NCBI GenBank assembly: GCA_034669505.1
Contig: JAXDNJ010000023.1
Coordinates: 1 to 64,000 of the forward strand
Source of the DNA: JAFASC01 sp034669505
Lineage (GTDB): Bacteria; Pseudomonadota; Alphaproteobacteria; Rhizobiales; Beijerinckiaceae
DNA length: 64,000 bases
Direction: 5' to 3'
A program made the translations under genes and the position numbers. The notes beneath the pieces were generated by a model. The model was not told the origin of the DNA. It searched no databases and worked only from the letters and a program-made list of their open reading frames with translations. Shown here piece after piece: positions 50,101 to 59,265 of this stretch. Within the stretch, counting starts at the first letter, position 1. Each line of letters opens with the position of its first letter.

Positions 50101-51288
50101 TCAAGATGTTGCCCGCAACCGGGCAAAACCGCGGTCGAGATCGGCCTCTAAGTCCTCGATGTCCTCGAGACCGACCGAGAACCGCAGCGCCGGGCCTTCC
50201 GGCGCCCATTGCGTTGCCGTCCGATACGCGCGGCAATCGAACGGAATGACAAGGCTCTCGTAGCCGCCCCAGGAATAACCAAGGCCGAACAGTTCGAGAT
50301 GATCGAGCATCGTTGCCACCGCTTCGCGCGAGGCCGGCTCCAGGATGACCGAGAACAGCCCCGAAGACCCCAAGAAGTCCTGCTTCCAGATCGCGTGGCC
50401 CGGATGCTCGGAGAGCGCCGGATGCAGAACGCGCGACACTTCGGACCGCGACGCCAGCCAATTCGCAAGGGCGAGTCCTTGGCGCTCGGCCTCTCGCAAC
50501 CGAAGCTCCATGGTGCGCAGACCCCGCAGGCCAAGGAACACGTCCTCCGCGCCGGCGCACATTGCGAAAGCGTCGAACGTATCGCGCAGCCGCGGCCAAT
50601 ATCCCGCAGTCGCCGAAACCATCCCGAGAAGCAGGTCGGAATGGCCGGAGAGGTATTTTGTGCCGGCTTCGACGGCGAGGTCGACGCCGCGCCCATGCGG
50701 CGGGAAGAACAGTGGCGTCGCCCAGGTATTGTCCATAATGACGCAGGCGCCGCGTCCATGCGCGACCTCCGCGATTGCGGGAATGTCCTGCATCTCAAAG
50801 CTCTGCGAGCCCGGCGCTTCGACAAAGACGACGCGAGTGTTCGGCCGCATCAGACCGCCGACGGAAGCTCCAAGGAGCGGATCGTAATAAGTGGTCTCGA
50901 TCCCGAGACGTGTCAGTACGGTGTCGCAGAAATTGCGCGTTGGCCGGTAGACGGAATCCGTCACCAGGATGTGGTCGCCCGCCTCGACGACGCTGAGGAT
51001 CGCGACGGTGATCGCCGATAGGCCCGAGGGCGTAAGCACCGTGCCGGCAGCTCCGGCGATTTCGCTCCAGGCGTTCTCCAGCGCTTCCGTCGTCGGCGTG
51101 CCCTTGGTGCCGTAGATGAAGCGGGCTTTGCGCGCGTAGAGGGTCTGGACGTCGGGCGAGAGCACCGTCGAGCCGCGATAGATCGGCGTGTTGACGAAAC
51201 CGAAGTTTTCGAAGGGCTGGCGCCCGGCATGGACGAGCCTGGTTCGCGCTCCCATTCCGGCGCGGCTATCCCTGGTCGATTTCGTCAT
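50101..51288 (-). CDS. metC: cystathionine beta-lyase
   Basis: This PLP-dependent gamma-family enzyme cleaves cystathionine to homocysteine, pyruvate and ammonia in methionine synthesis. The 395-residue protein has IYGTKGTPTTEALENAWSEI, with the ring-stacking tyrosine, VTDSVYRPTRNFCDTVLTRL, and the PLP lysine in VEAGTKYLSGHSDLLLGMVS. GLGYSWGGYESLVIPFDCRA is a beta-lyase feature. It lies close to cysK and the sulfurtransferase, but on the other side of the small secreted protein. Start 51288 (MTKSTRDSRAGMGARTRLVH) is the conserved one. Confidence 0.93.
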   Translation of the reverse strand: MTKSTRDSRAGMGARTRLVHAGRQPFENFGFVNTPIYRGSTVLSPDVQTLYARKARFIYGTKGTPTTEALENAWSEIAGAAGTVLTPSGLSAITVAILSVVEAGDHILVTDSVYRPTRNFCDTVLTRLGIETTYYDPLLGASVGGLMRPNTRVVFVEAPGSQSFEMQDIPAIAEVAHGRGACVIMDNTWATPLFFPPHGRGVDLAVEAGTKYLSGHSDLLLGMVSATAGYWPRLRDTFDAFAMCAGAEDVFLGLRGLRTMELRLREAERQGLALANWLASRSEVSRVLHPALSEHPGHAIWKQDFLGSSGLFSVILEPASREAVATMLDHLELFGLGYSWGGYESLVIPFDCRAYRTATQWAPEGPALRFSVGLEDIEDLEADLDRGFARLRATS

Positions 51289-51396
51289 CAGCCTTCCCGC
51301 GCTCGCCGAAGGCGCCGCTTGACGCCCCCCGTGAAACTCAGTTCGATGCTCCTCGAACCTTCACGGCGCCTGCCGCTATCACGAGTTGGGGCTCTC

Positions 51397-52410
51397 ATGA
51401 ACCGTCCGCTTGCTTCGATTGCCCTTTTTGCCGGCGTTCTCCTCTCCGTGCCGTGCCTCGCCGCGACCGTGGACCAAGTGAAGAGCCGCGGCTACCTCGT
51501 CTGCGGCTCGAATCCGGGGCTGCCAGGGTTCGGCCTGCCGGATGACAAGGGCAACTGGACCGGCTTCGATATCGACTTTTGCCGTGCCGTCGCTTCGACG
51601 ATCTTCAACGATCCGAACAAGGTCCGCTTTCTTCCCCTGACGGCCAAGGACCGCTTCACGGCGCTGCAATCGGGTGAGATCGATGTGCTGTCGCGCAACA
51701 CGACCTGGACGCAGTCGCGCGAGGTGGCGCAGGGCTTCCTCTTTCCGGCGGTCACCTACTACGATGGTCAGGGCTTCATGGTGCGCAAGAAGCTTGGCGT
51801 GAATTCGGCCCCGGAATTGGACGGCGCGTCGATCTGCGTGCAGCAAGGCACGACCACGGAGCTCAACCTTGCCGACTTCTTCCGCACGCATGGCAAGAAA
51901 TACGAGCCGGTCGTGTTTGCGACCGCGGATGAGGCTGTCAAAGCTTACGATAGCGGGCGCTGCGACTCCTTTACGACTGACGGATCGCAGCTCGTCTCCG
52001 AGCGCCTGAAGCTCGCGACGCCCGACGATCACATCATTCTGCCGGAAGTCATCTCGAAAGAGCCGCTGGGCCCGACCGTGCGCCAGGGGGATGACCAGTG
52101 GTTCAACCTCGTGCGCTGGACAGCATTCGCCATGCTTGACGCGGAAGAACTCGGCATCACGCAGAAGAATGTTGACGAGCAAGCCAAGGGCACGAACCCC
52201 GAAGTGCGCCGCCTGCTCGGGGCCGAGGGCAATTACGGCAGCAACCTTGGGCTAACGCAGGATTGGGCCTATCGCATCATCAAGAGTGTCGGAAATTACG
52301 GCGAGGTGTTCGACCGCAATCTCGGCGAGGGTTCGCGGCTTAAATTGAAACGCGGGCTCAACGCGCTCTACAATAAGGGCGGCATCCAGTACGCGCCGCC
52401 GATCCGGTAG
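51397..52410 (+). CDS. aapJ: general L-amino acid ABC transporter, substrate-binding protein
   Basis: AapJ is the periplasmic receptor of the AapJQMP general amino-acid importer. The 337-residue protein has a signal peptide (MNRPLASIALFAGVLLSVPC) and AapJ-specific text: CGSNPGLPGFGLPDDKGNWT, DVLSRNTTWTQSREVAQGF and DWAYRIIKSVGNYGEVFDRN. The start at 51397 begins the signal peptide; the longer frame upstream to 51229 is not conserved. It heads a rightward set with aapQ (41 bases later) and aapM. Confidence 0.95.
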   Translation: MNRPLASIALFAGVLLSVPCLAATVDQVKSRGYLVCGSNPGLPGFGLPDDKGNWTGFDIDFCRAVASTIFNDPNKVRFLPLTAKDRFTALQSGEIDVLSRNTTWTQSREVAQGFLFPAVTYYDGQGFMVRKKLGVNSAPELDGASICVQQGTTTELNLADFFRTHGKKYEPVVFATADEAVKAYDSGRCDSFTTDGSQLVSERLKLATPDDHIILPEVISKEPLGPTVRQGDDQWFNLVRWTAFAMLDAEELGITQKNVDEQAKGTNPEVRRLLGAEGNYGSNLGLTQDWAYRIIKSVGNYGEVFDRNLGEGSRLKLKRGLNALYNKGGIQYAPPIR

Positions 52411-52451
52411 GCGCAGCGAACGGCGGGCGCGCGGCATAGGGCAGGGGACAA

Positions 52452-53639
52452 ATGAGCGCTCCCGCCGCACCGCTCGCCACCGAACGACCGCCGATCTGGA
52501 ACGATCCCTTCTGGCGCGGACTCGCGGGCCAGATACTGCTTGTCGCAGGCGTCGCGTTTCTGGCGATCGAAGCGACGATCAACGCCCGCGACAACATGCA
52601 TGCACGCGGTATCCCCACCGATCTTTCCTTCTGGAATATGCCGGCGGGATTCGACATCAACCAGTCGTTCGTCTCGTATTCGGCACTGTCGGCATACGGC
52701 CGCGCATTCGTTGTCGGTCTGCTCAACACGTTGTTTGTTGCTGTCATCGGAGTGATCTTCGCCACGATCGTGGGGTTTGCGGTCGGCGCTGCACGGCTGT
52801 CGAAGAGCTGGCTGCTCGCGCGACTCGCGACGGTCTATGTCGAGGTCATCCGCAACATCCCGCTGCTCCTGCAGCTCCTCTTCTGGTACAACGCGGTGTT
52901 GAAGCCGCTGCCCGGGCCGCGACAGTCGGTCGACATTTTCGGCTTCGCCTTCGTCAATAATCGCGGTCTTTTTGTCCCGGAGCCGGTCGCGCGGGACGGC
53001 TTCGATTATGTGCTGATCGCGTTCGCGATCGGGATCATCGGTTCGGCCATCTTTTGGTACATCGCGCGTCGGCGGCAGATCGAGACCGGCGCGCAATGGC
53101 CGGTTTTACCCATCAGCCTCGCGCTTATTCTCGGGCTGCCGATCCTCATTTATTTTCTGAGTGGGCGGCCGCTCGGCGTCGCGATACCGCAATTGCGCGG
53201 CTTCAACTTCGTCGGCGGTATCAGGCTTTCGCCGGAACTCGTCGCGCTGCTTCTGAGCCTGATTCTCTACACAGCCTCCTTCATTGCCGAGATCGTGCGC
53301 GCCGGCATTCAATCGGTGCCGCGCGGCCAGGGCGAAGCCTCGCTTGCGTTGGGTCTGCGCCCCGGTCCGGTGCGGCGGCTCGTTGTCATGCCGCAAGCAA
53401 TGCGCGTCATCATCCCGCCGCTGACCAACCAATATCTGAACCTCACGAAGAATTCCTCGCTCGCCGTGTTCATCGGCTACCCGGATCTCGTGCAAATTTT
53501 TGCCGGTACGGTGCTCAATCAGACCGGCGCGGCGGTGCAGGTCATCTTCATTACCATGGCTGTCTATCTCGCGATTTCGCTGGGGACCTCGGCGGTGATG
53601 AATCTCTACGCGCGCCATACCGCGATCAAGGAGCGCTAG
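52452..53639 (+). CDS. aapQ: general L-amino acid ABC transporter, permease
   Basis: AapQ is the first inner-membrane permease of the general amino-acid importer. The 395-residue protein has about eight membrane helices and a long insertion before the second half. EVIRNIPLLLQLLFWYNAVL and the EAA-loop equivalent GQGEASLALGLRPGPVRRLV are characteristic. It begins 41 bases after aapJ and pairs with AapM to form the heterodimeric channel. Confidence 0.95.
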   Translation: MSAPAAPLATERPPIWNDPFWRGLAGQILLVAGVAFLAIEATINARDNMHARGIPTDLSFWNMPAGFDINQSFVSYSALSAYGRAFVVGLLNTLFVAVIGVIFATIVGFAVGAARLSKSWLLARLATVYVEVIRNIPLLLQLLFWYNAVLKPLPGPRQSVDIFGFAFVNNRGLFVPEPVARDGFDYVLIAFAIGIIGSAIFWYIARRRQIETGAQWPVLPISLALILGLPILIYFLSGRPLGVAIPQLRGFNFVGGIRLSPELVALLLSLILYTASFIAEIVRAGIQSVPRGQGEASLALGLRPGPVRRLVVMPQAMRVIIPPLTNQYLNLTKNSSLAVFIGYPDLVQIFAGTVLNQTGAAVQVIFITMAVYLAISLGTSAVMNLYARHTAIKER

Positions 53640-53671
53640 GGCTATGAAGGCGGTCCAGTGAGCGCGATCCA

Positions 53672-54820
53672 ATGAGCGCCATTCAGGACTCGCTCGACGA
53701 GACATTCTTTGTCCGCACGGAAACCGCGCCCGAGCAACCGCCGCCGCTCGCCGTTGGCGGTGCGATCGGATGGGTCCGCGCTAACCTCTTCCGCGACGTA
53801 TGGACGAGCATTCTGACTCTAGTCGGAGCGGCGATCGCGATCTGGTTCGGCACCGATATTGTGCGCTACATGATCATCGACGCGGTCTGGTCGGCGCCGG
53901 ACGGTGGGGCCTGCCGGGCGCCGGGAGCCGGCGCCTGTTGGGCCTATGTCTGGCGCAAGCTGCCGTACTTTATCTACGGCTCCTATCCCATCGATGAACG
54001 TTGGCGCGTCGACGTCACTCTGGGCCTCGGCACGGTTCTGATCGCCTGGCTTTTATGGCCGGCGTCGCCGCGCAAAGGCATTGGCGCGCTTCTGTTCTTT
54101 GTGGCGTTTCCGATCCTTGCCTATGTCTTGCTTTACGGCGTGCCGGCGTTTGGCCTACCGCAAGTGCCGACCAATCTTTGGGGTGGCATGTTCGTCAGCC
54201 TGCTCGTCGCTCTCGTCGGCATGGTGTTCTCCCTGCCGGGCGGCGTGCTTCTCGCGCTCGGGCGCCGCTCACGCCTGCCGGCGGTGCGTGCCGCTTCGAT
54301 CGGCTTCATCGAATTCGTCCGCGGCGTGCCGCTGATCACCGTGTTGTTCATGGCGAACACGATGCTGCCGCTGTTCGTCCCGGAGCAGTTTTCGCCCGAC
54401 CGGCTGGTGCGGCCGTTGATCGGTGTTGCGCTGTTTGCGTCGGCCTATATGGCCGAAGTGGTGCGCGGCGGCTTGAACGCGATTCCCCGCGGGCAGTTCG
54501 AAGCCGCACAGGCGCTGGGCCTGCGTTATCCGCAGATGATGCGGCTGATCGTGCTGCCGCAGGCACTGACCATCGTCATTCCCGGCGTGGTCAACACGTT
54601 TATTGGCCTTTTTAAAGACACGACACTTGTCGCCATCGTCGGTATCTTCGACTTCCTGCGCACGGTCGACACGGCGCGTCTCGATCCGGAATGGGCCGGG
54701 CCGACGATTTCGACGACGGGCTACCTCTTCGCCGCGATGTTCTATTTCGTTTTCTGCTTCGGCATGTCGCGCTATTCGCTGGCGATGGAGCGGCGGCTCG
54801 CGGCCGGACGCAACCGGTAG
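53672..54820 (+). CDS. aapM: general L-amino acid ABC transporter, permease
   Basis: AapM is the second permease of the general amino-acid importer. The 382-residue protein has an N-terminal loop, about eight helices, the EAA-type motif GQFEAAQALGLRYPQMMRLI and AapM text such as EFVRGVPLITVLFMANTMLP and GIFDFLRTVDTARLDPEWAG. The ATPase gene aapP usually follows, but the 3' end overlaps by 49 bases with a leftward acyltransferase and no ATPase gene is present nearby. An unlinked AapP would be required for function. Confidence 0.94.
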   Translation: MSAIQDSLDETFFVRTETAPEQPPPLAVGGAIGWVRANLFRDVWTSILTLVGAAIAIWFGTDIVRYMIIDAVWSAPDGGACRAPGAGACWAYVWRKLPYFIYGSYPIDERWRVDVTLGLGTVLIAWLLWPASPRKGIGALLFFVAFPILAYVLLYGVPAFGLPQVPTNLWGGMFVSLLVALVGMVFSLPGGVLLALGRRSRLPAVRAASIGFIEFVRGVPLITVLFMANTMLPLFVPEQFSPDRLVRPLIGVALFASAYMAEVVRGGLNAIPRGQFEAAQALGLRYPQMMRLIVLPQALTIVIPGVVNTFIGLFKDTTLVAIVGIFDFLRTVDTARLDPEWAGPTISTTGYLFAAMFYFVFCFGMSRYSLAMERRLAAGRNR

Positions 54821-55884
54821 CTTCCCGAGGCCGGCGAAAGCCACCTGCGCATTGGCCCTTCGTAGAAGCGGCAAACCACGAGCGCGAGGGGGATCGTGAC
54901 CACAATGGTCGCGGCTGTTAGAGCAGCCCATCCATAATAGCCGCCGATGCTTAGAGCATTGATCGCCTCCGCCGCAAGCAGCATGACGAAAGCGTGCAAG
55001 AGATAAACCGAATACGACGCGTCGCCGAGCGCGGGGAGGGGCGACCTTGTCAGGAACGTTGGCGCGCCACCCCGCTCGGCGAGTGCAACAAGTCCGATGA
55101 ATACCGGAAAGGCCCCGATCGACAAGGACGCCGGCGCAGGCGAAAGCATCAGGACGACGAGAGCAATTGCCGCGCCGTAAACCCATTTCCACGAGAGTTT
55201 AATCGATGGCGCTCGTTCGACAATGACGCAGACCGCCATGCCGGCGACGAAGCTCGGCATCGCGCGGAGCATGCCCATATCGAATGTCGCGTGCATCCAG
55301 TCGCGCATGCCAAGTGCATCGCGCGTAAGCGCAAGCGCCAGCGCAAATATCATCGCGGCAACGATCGCGACGCGCGGCCCGACGCGCAGGACGAACGCCG
55401 CGAGCGTCGGAAACAGGAGATAGAGGAACCATTCGGCCGAGATCGACCAGGAAGGAAAATCCAGCGACAGCGTTTGCGTCACGCCGAATGAATGCAACAG
55501 CATCAGATTGGGCAGCGCCGCGGCGGGATCAAGGACCGGGGCGATGCGGGTCGCCATGGGTTTGCTGGCAACGGCGAGCGCCAGCACGGCAAACACGATC
55601 GCCATCAAAGCGTGCAGCGGATATATGCGCGCGAACCGCTTCTGCAGGAAGCGGAGATAGTCGCTGCCGCTCGCAACCGCGGCGCCGTGCGCATGCATCA
55701 GCACGAAGCCGGAGAGGGCGAAGAAGAAATCGACACAGAGGCGGAAATTCTCGAACGCCGTCACATGCGTGTTCCAGCCCATGACGCCGGCATAGATCGC
55801 GCAGTGATAGAGCACGATGCCAAGTGCCGCGATGAAGCGGAATGCGTCGAGCGCGACGTAGCGATATTTAGGCTGGCTACCCAC
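54772..55884 (-). CDS. acyltransferase 3 family membrane protein (second copy)
   Basis: This 370-residue O-acyltransferase has about ten membrane helices. VALDAFRFIAALGIVLYHCA contains the active-site histidine, followed by CVDFFFALSGFVLMHAHGAA, FLQKRFARIYPLHALMAIVF and SWSISAEWFLYLLFPTLAAF. It differs in sequence from the copy at 34146-35330. Its stop lies 49 bases inside the convergent aapM gene, so the C-terminal 16 residues (YRLRPAASRRSIASE) are antisense to aapM and probably not conserved. Likely substrate is a surface glycan. Confidence 0.85.
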   Translation of the reverse strand: MGSQPKYRYVALDAFRFIAALGIVLYHCAIYAGVMGWNTHVTAFENFRLCVDFFFALSGFVLMHAHGAAVASGSDYLRFLQKRFARIYPLHALMAIVFAVLALAVASKPMATRIAPVLDPAAALPNLMLLHSFGVTQTLSLDFPSWSISAEWFLYLLFPTLAAFVLRVGPRVAIVAAMIFALALALTRDALGMRDWMHATFDMGMLRAMPSFVAGMAVCVIVERAPSIKLSWKWVYGAAIALVVLMLSPAPASLSIGAFPVFIGLVALAERGGAPTFLTRSPLPALGDASYSVYLLHAFVMLLAAEAINALSIGGYYGWAALTAATIVVTIPLALVVCRFYEGPMRRWLSPASGSYRLRPAASRRSIASE

Positions 55885-55949
55885 CCGCGGCAGGGTAGGG
55901 CCGCCGGGTTAAAGCCAAGGAAACAGCGGCCCGCAAACTCCGCCCGCTT

Positions 55950-57335
55950 CTATAGCCGCAGCGGCAGCGTCAGCCAGCGCGGCGCCCCGGCGGCGCTTTT
56001 GGCGTAGATCAGCGCGTTGCGCTGGCCGCTATTGCAGCGGTCAAGCAGCTTCTTCTCCAATTCTGCGACGGAACGCACGTCCTCCATTTGCACTTTGATG
56101 ATCATGTCGCCTGGCTTGAACTTGGCGCCGCTCGCCGCCGTATCTTCGACGACATTGGTGACGATCGGGCCCGATACCTCGCCCTCAATTCTGAACTTCA
56201 TCTTCAGGTCATCAGAGGGGTCGGCGACATCGAAGCCGAAGTCCCGCATCTTGGTAAAGATCGGCGGGCGCATCGTTTCGTTCTTGTAGGAGACCCAGAG
56301 TTCCTGCGGCCATTCCCTGACAATGACGGGTGCCGTGCGAGTCGTGCCATTCCGCCACACGCGCAGCTGCAGCGTGCGGCCGATCGCCATGGCCACCAGC
56401 CGGTTGAGCACCCGGTAGTCGGAAATCTTCTGGTTGCCGTAGCCCTGGATGACGTCACCTACCTCGATGCCTGCCTCGGCCGCGGGACCACCCGGCGTGA
56501 CCTCCGCAACGATCGCCCCGCTATTCATCGGCAATGCCAACGCATCGGACATTTCCGCCGTCAGGGTCTGGATGCGCATGCCGAGCCAGCCGAGATGCGG
56601 GCGCCCATAATCGCGGATCTGCTCGACCAGGAAGCGCACGTCATTTGAGGGAATCGCAAAGCCGAGCCCGATCGAGCCGCTGCTCGCTGAATCGGAAAAA
56701 ATCTGATTGTTGATGCCGATCACCTCGCCGGCCATGTTGAACAGAGGACCGCCGGAATTGCCGTGATTGATCGCCGCGTCGGTCTGGATGAATTCGTCAT
56801 ACGGCGTGCCGCTCAAGTCGCGGTGTAGCGCGCTGACGATGCCCGATGTGACCGTGCTCGAGAGGCCGAGCGGATTGCCGATGGCGATGACGCGGTCGCC
56901 GACCCGCACCTTGTCGCTGTCGCCGACTTTGATCGAGGGGAGCGGGTGGTCCACCTCGATCTTGAGAATCGCGAGGTCGAAGGTGAGGCCCTTGCCGAGC
57001 AGGCGCGCCTGAACGGAGGTGCGATCTGATAGATTGACGGTGATCTCGTAGGCGTTGTCGATCACGTGTTTGTTGGTGATGATGATGCCGGTCGGATCGA
57101 CGATGACCCCGGAGCCGACGAGATCGACGATGTGGGGCGCATAGCTGACGTTCTTCGTGTCGCCGTCCGGCTTCATCGGCGCCTGGCCGATGCCTTTGAT
57201 GGAGATGTTGACGACCGCCGGCGCCGCGCGCGCGACGAGATCGGCGAAGGATTCGGGCTGGGCGTCCAGGCCGGCAGCCGGCAGAAGGAAGAGGCCGGCG
57301 AATACCGCGGGGAAGAGGGCGCGCCAGGAAGCCAT
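55950..57335 (-). CDS. Deg/HtrA-type periplasmic serine protease
   Basis: This 461-residue trypsin-like protease has two PDZ domains. A signal peptide (MASWRALFPAVFAGLFLLPA) is followed by the protease domain with H90 (IITNKHVIDN), D120 (TFDLAILKIE) and S194 (HGNSGGPLFN). PDZ1 spans roughly residues 265-355 and PDZ2 370-455. It would degrade or refold damaged envelope proteins. The start at 57335 was set at the signal peptide. Sequence alone cannot tell DegP from DegQ. The gene stands alone. Confidence 0.92.
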   Translation of the reverse strand: MASWRALFPAVFAGLFLLPAAGLDAQPESFADLVARAAPAVVNISIKGIGQAPMKPDGDTKNVSYAPHIVDLVGSGVIVDPTGIIITNKHVIDNAYEITVNLSDRTSVQARLLGKGLTFDLAILKIEVDHPLPSIKVGDSDKVRVGDRVIAIGNPLGLSSTVTSGIVSALHRDLSGTPYDEFIQTDAAINHGNSGGPLFNMAGEVIGINNQIFSDSASSGSIGLGFAIPSNDVRFLVEQIRDYGRPHLGWLGMRIQTLTAEMSDALALPMNSGAIVAEVTPGGPAAEAGIEVGDVIQGYGNQKISDYRVLNRLVAMAIGRTLQLRVWRNGTTRTAPVIVREWPQELWVSYKNETMRPPIFTKMRDFGFDVADPSDDLKMKFRIEGEVSGPIVTNVVEDTAASGAKFKPGDMIIKVQMEDVRSVAELEKKLLDRCNSGQRNALIYAKSAAGAPRWLTLPLRL

Positions 57336-57472
57336 GCTCTTACTCCGAACGAAAACGGCGGGGCGCATTGGCGTCCCGCCGGGGATATAGACTTTTCCAA
57401 ACTCGACGCGAAGAACGCGAAGCGTGCTTCGGCGGCCGGATTACTTGCCGGCGAGATTACTTGGCGCCTGGA

Positions 57473-57688
57473 CTACTTGGCGGCCGGATCCTTCGGCTTG
57501 CCGGCGACCGGATTGCCGGTGCCTTCGGGCTTTCCGGCGACGAAATTGCCCGAGCCTTCGGGCTTCCCGGCGACGAAATTGCCGGTGCCCTGCGGGCCGG
57601 TGTTGGTGGTTCCACCCGCGGTCTGGGCGAAAGCGGGTGCGGCGGCGAGCAGCCCGGCGGCGAGCAGCGCAAATTTGAGGGTCTTCAT
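57473..57688 (-). CDS. small secreted protein with GTGNFVAGKPE repeats (paralogue)
   Basis: This 71-residue protein has a signal peptide (KTLKFALLAAGLLAAAPAFA) and then QTAGGTTNTGPQGTGNFVAG, followed by three near-identical 11-12-residue units (KPEGSGNFVAG, KPEGTGNPVAG, KPKDPAAK). It shares the first repeat block and the NTGPQGTGNFVAG core with the protein at 17419-17655. No family name can be given. The repeat region has no hydrophobic core and is likely disordered or cell-wall/envelope-bound. The 138 bases between it and the protease (57336-57472) hold nothing recognisable. Confidence 0.7.
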   Translation of the reverse strand: MKTLKFALLAAGLLAAAPAFAQTAGGTTNTGPQGTGNFVAGKPEGSGNFVAGKPEGTGNPVAGKPKDPAAK

Positions 57689-58479
57689 GTCCAATCCTCT
57701 TCCGTTTTTACGCCGCACCGGCAAGAGCGCCCCCGCGGCGGATGGCCGTAACTTGGCGGGCCTCGCCGCGCTATTCAAGTCGCAAATGATCATCTGCGGT
57801 CACAAACCGTTCATCGCACTTGAGCCGGAGTGATGCGGATCTGCGGTTTACTTCGGTATACATGCAGAGGGGGAGTAGTTTGCATTCCGCGGCAGACGCG
57901 GTCTGCGCTGCGGACGATATGCACCGCGTCTGTATGTGGAATACCAGCCGGCCATCAGGCGCGCATCGTTGTCGCCGCACGCAAGCGCGTACGAAAACAT
58001 GAGGACACGGGACGCCGGGCGGCCGTTCCTAAGAATTAAAAGCCGGTCGCCCGGCGTCCTCGTGTGCGGCGGTTTCCGTCTTTCGCGTCCCGCATCTTCA
58101 CGGACCTGGTTGGCTCGAAGCCAGCCTCGATCCGCTCAAGCGCATGAAGCACGCGGACCGGTCGTATTGCCGGACGGGCGGGTCACTCGGCGCCTTACCT
58201 CTTCCGCACCCGCAGGTTTCGCCGGGAGCGGGTGTCGGCTTGACGCCGTTTGCGAAAGCCTCCCGAGGCCTAGGGTTAGGTGGACCCTCAGCCGCAGGCG
58301 CCGCTCCCCGCCCGCACTTCGGAACCACTTCCGGAAGCGCCCTCGTGTGGGCGGGGATGCGGTGAGGATACGAGGGTGGCGGGGACCGGGGATAAGTTTT
58401 CGAACATTAAATTTTGGCGGCAGCGCGAGCCCAGCCATGCGAAGGGCTTCCGGCCATGACGCCATGGTCGCCGCAGAGC
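57689..58479. other. gene-free block containing a long hairpin
   Basis: About 790 bases without a convincing gene. The longest frame (57936-58562) has no family resemblance, is Arg/Ser/Pro-rich and extends into the GNAT gene on the other strand. At 58001-58067 there is a long imperfect hairpin: left arm GACGCCGGGCGGCCG (58011-58025), right arm CGGTCGCCCGGCGTC (58044-58058), with the stem continuing outwards through CACG/CGTG and an 18-base loop TTCCTAAGAATTAAAAGC. Composition is GC-rich. It may be a dispersed non-coding element, as the organisation resembles repeat-derived intergenic blocks of Bradyrhizobium-like genomes; this is inference. Confidence 0.4.
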
Positions 58480-59007
58480 TCAAGCAGAACCGATTTCCAG
58501 CACCCAGCGCGTCACCGGCTGGTGGAAGTTCAACGGACCCGGCACCGTCTCATGCGTTTTGACATATTTGAAGCCTGCCGCCTGCAACGTCCGGTTCGGC
58601 GCGACATTGAGCGCGTGCGGCTCGCAAAAGAGCCGGCTGATCCGCAGCGTGTCGAAATAGATTTTCGCGCTTTCGCGGACGAAGAATGTTCCGTTGCCTC
58701 TTTGCCGCCGCTCGGCATCGAGGATATGTAGATGCATGTAGGCTTCTTCACCGAAGACGATCTGGTCGGCGCTCGACCAGCCGGCCGCGCGGCCGTCGAT
58801 CTCCCACACGATCGCGAAAAAATTCCGCTCCTCGATCGGCAGGGCGAACAGGTGCTCGAACCTCGCCTGCCATTGCGCGCGCTCGGGCAGGCGCGAGGGG
58901 TCGACACCGAGGGTATTCAGATATTCGGGCGAGGCGGAATGGAAATAGTCGATGATCACATGCGCTTCAGAGAGCTGCATCGGCCGCGCACGGCGTGTTT
59001 CGGGCAT
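58480..59007 (-). CDS. GNAT-family acetyltransferase
   Basis: This 175-residue protein resembles GNAT N-acetyltransferases: the ETRRARPMQLSEAHVIIDYF start, NFFAIVWEIDGRAAGWSSAD, and the acetyl-CoA-binding MHLHILDAERRQRGNGTFFV, with RRQRGNGT as the Q/RxxGxG/A motif. It ends FKYVKTHETVPGPLNFHQPV. The start was set at ATG 59007, because the 24 residues encoded further upstream come from a palindromic repeat (59041-59133). Start 58980 is possible. Substrate unknown. Confidence 0.78.
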   Translation of the reverse strand: MPETRRARPMQLSEAHVIIDYFHSASPEYLNTLGVDPSRLPERAQWQARFEHLFALPIEERNFFAIVWEIDGRAAGWSSADQIVFGEEAYMHLHILDAERRQRGNGTFFVRESAKIYFDTLRISRLFCEPHALNVAPNRTLQAAGFKYVKTHETVPGPLNFHQPVTRWVLEIGSA

Positions 59008-59040
59008 TGAGGGCATGGCACTGCGTAGCAGATGTTCGCG

Positions 59041-59133
59041 CGTCATGCCCGGCCTTGGGCCGGGCATCCACGAAGGCAAAGGCCGGGTGGAATCATCGCG
59101 TCGTGGATGGCCGGACCAAGCCCGGCCATGACG
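59041..59133. repeat. inverted pair of a CGTCATGCCCGGC-type repeat
   Basis: The unit at 59041-59072 (CGTCATGCCCGGCCTTGGGC then CGGGCATCCACG) recurs inverted at 59102-59133, and a third copy lies at 60508-60539. Each copy is itself a hairpin (CCCGGC...GCCGGG). The pair spans the start region of the GNAT gene. Similar strings are common intergenic repeats in Bradyrhizobium-like genomes, to my recollection. Confidence 0.75.
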
Positions 59134-59265
59134 GCTGGGAAATGTCTTCTAGTCATCCCCTTCGGGCTGATAGCCGACAAACCGCGGCGTCACCGTTTCC
59201 GGTTGTTTCTTTTCCTTCGGCCAATTATCGATTTGAATAGCCTTTTTCGAAAGGGGAGGATTTCC

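Noticed and set aside
57936..58562. A 208-codon rightward frame
   Set aside because: It has no family resemblance, is Arg/Ser/Pro-rich, crosses a long palindrome and overlaps the GNAT gene on the other strand by over 80 bases.
59032..59265. The N-terminal extension of the membrane protein at 59266
   Set aside because: These codons read through the inverted repeats at 59041-59133, and a strong GGGGAGGA precedes ATG 59266.
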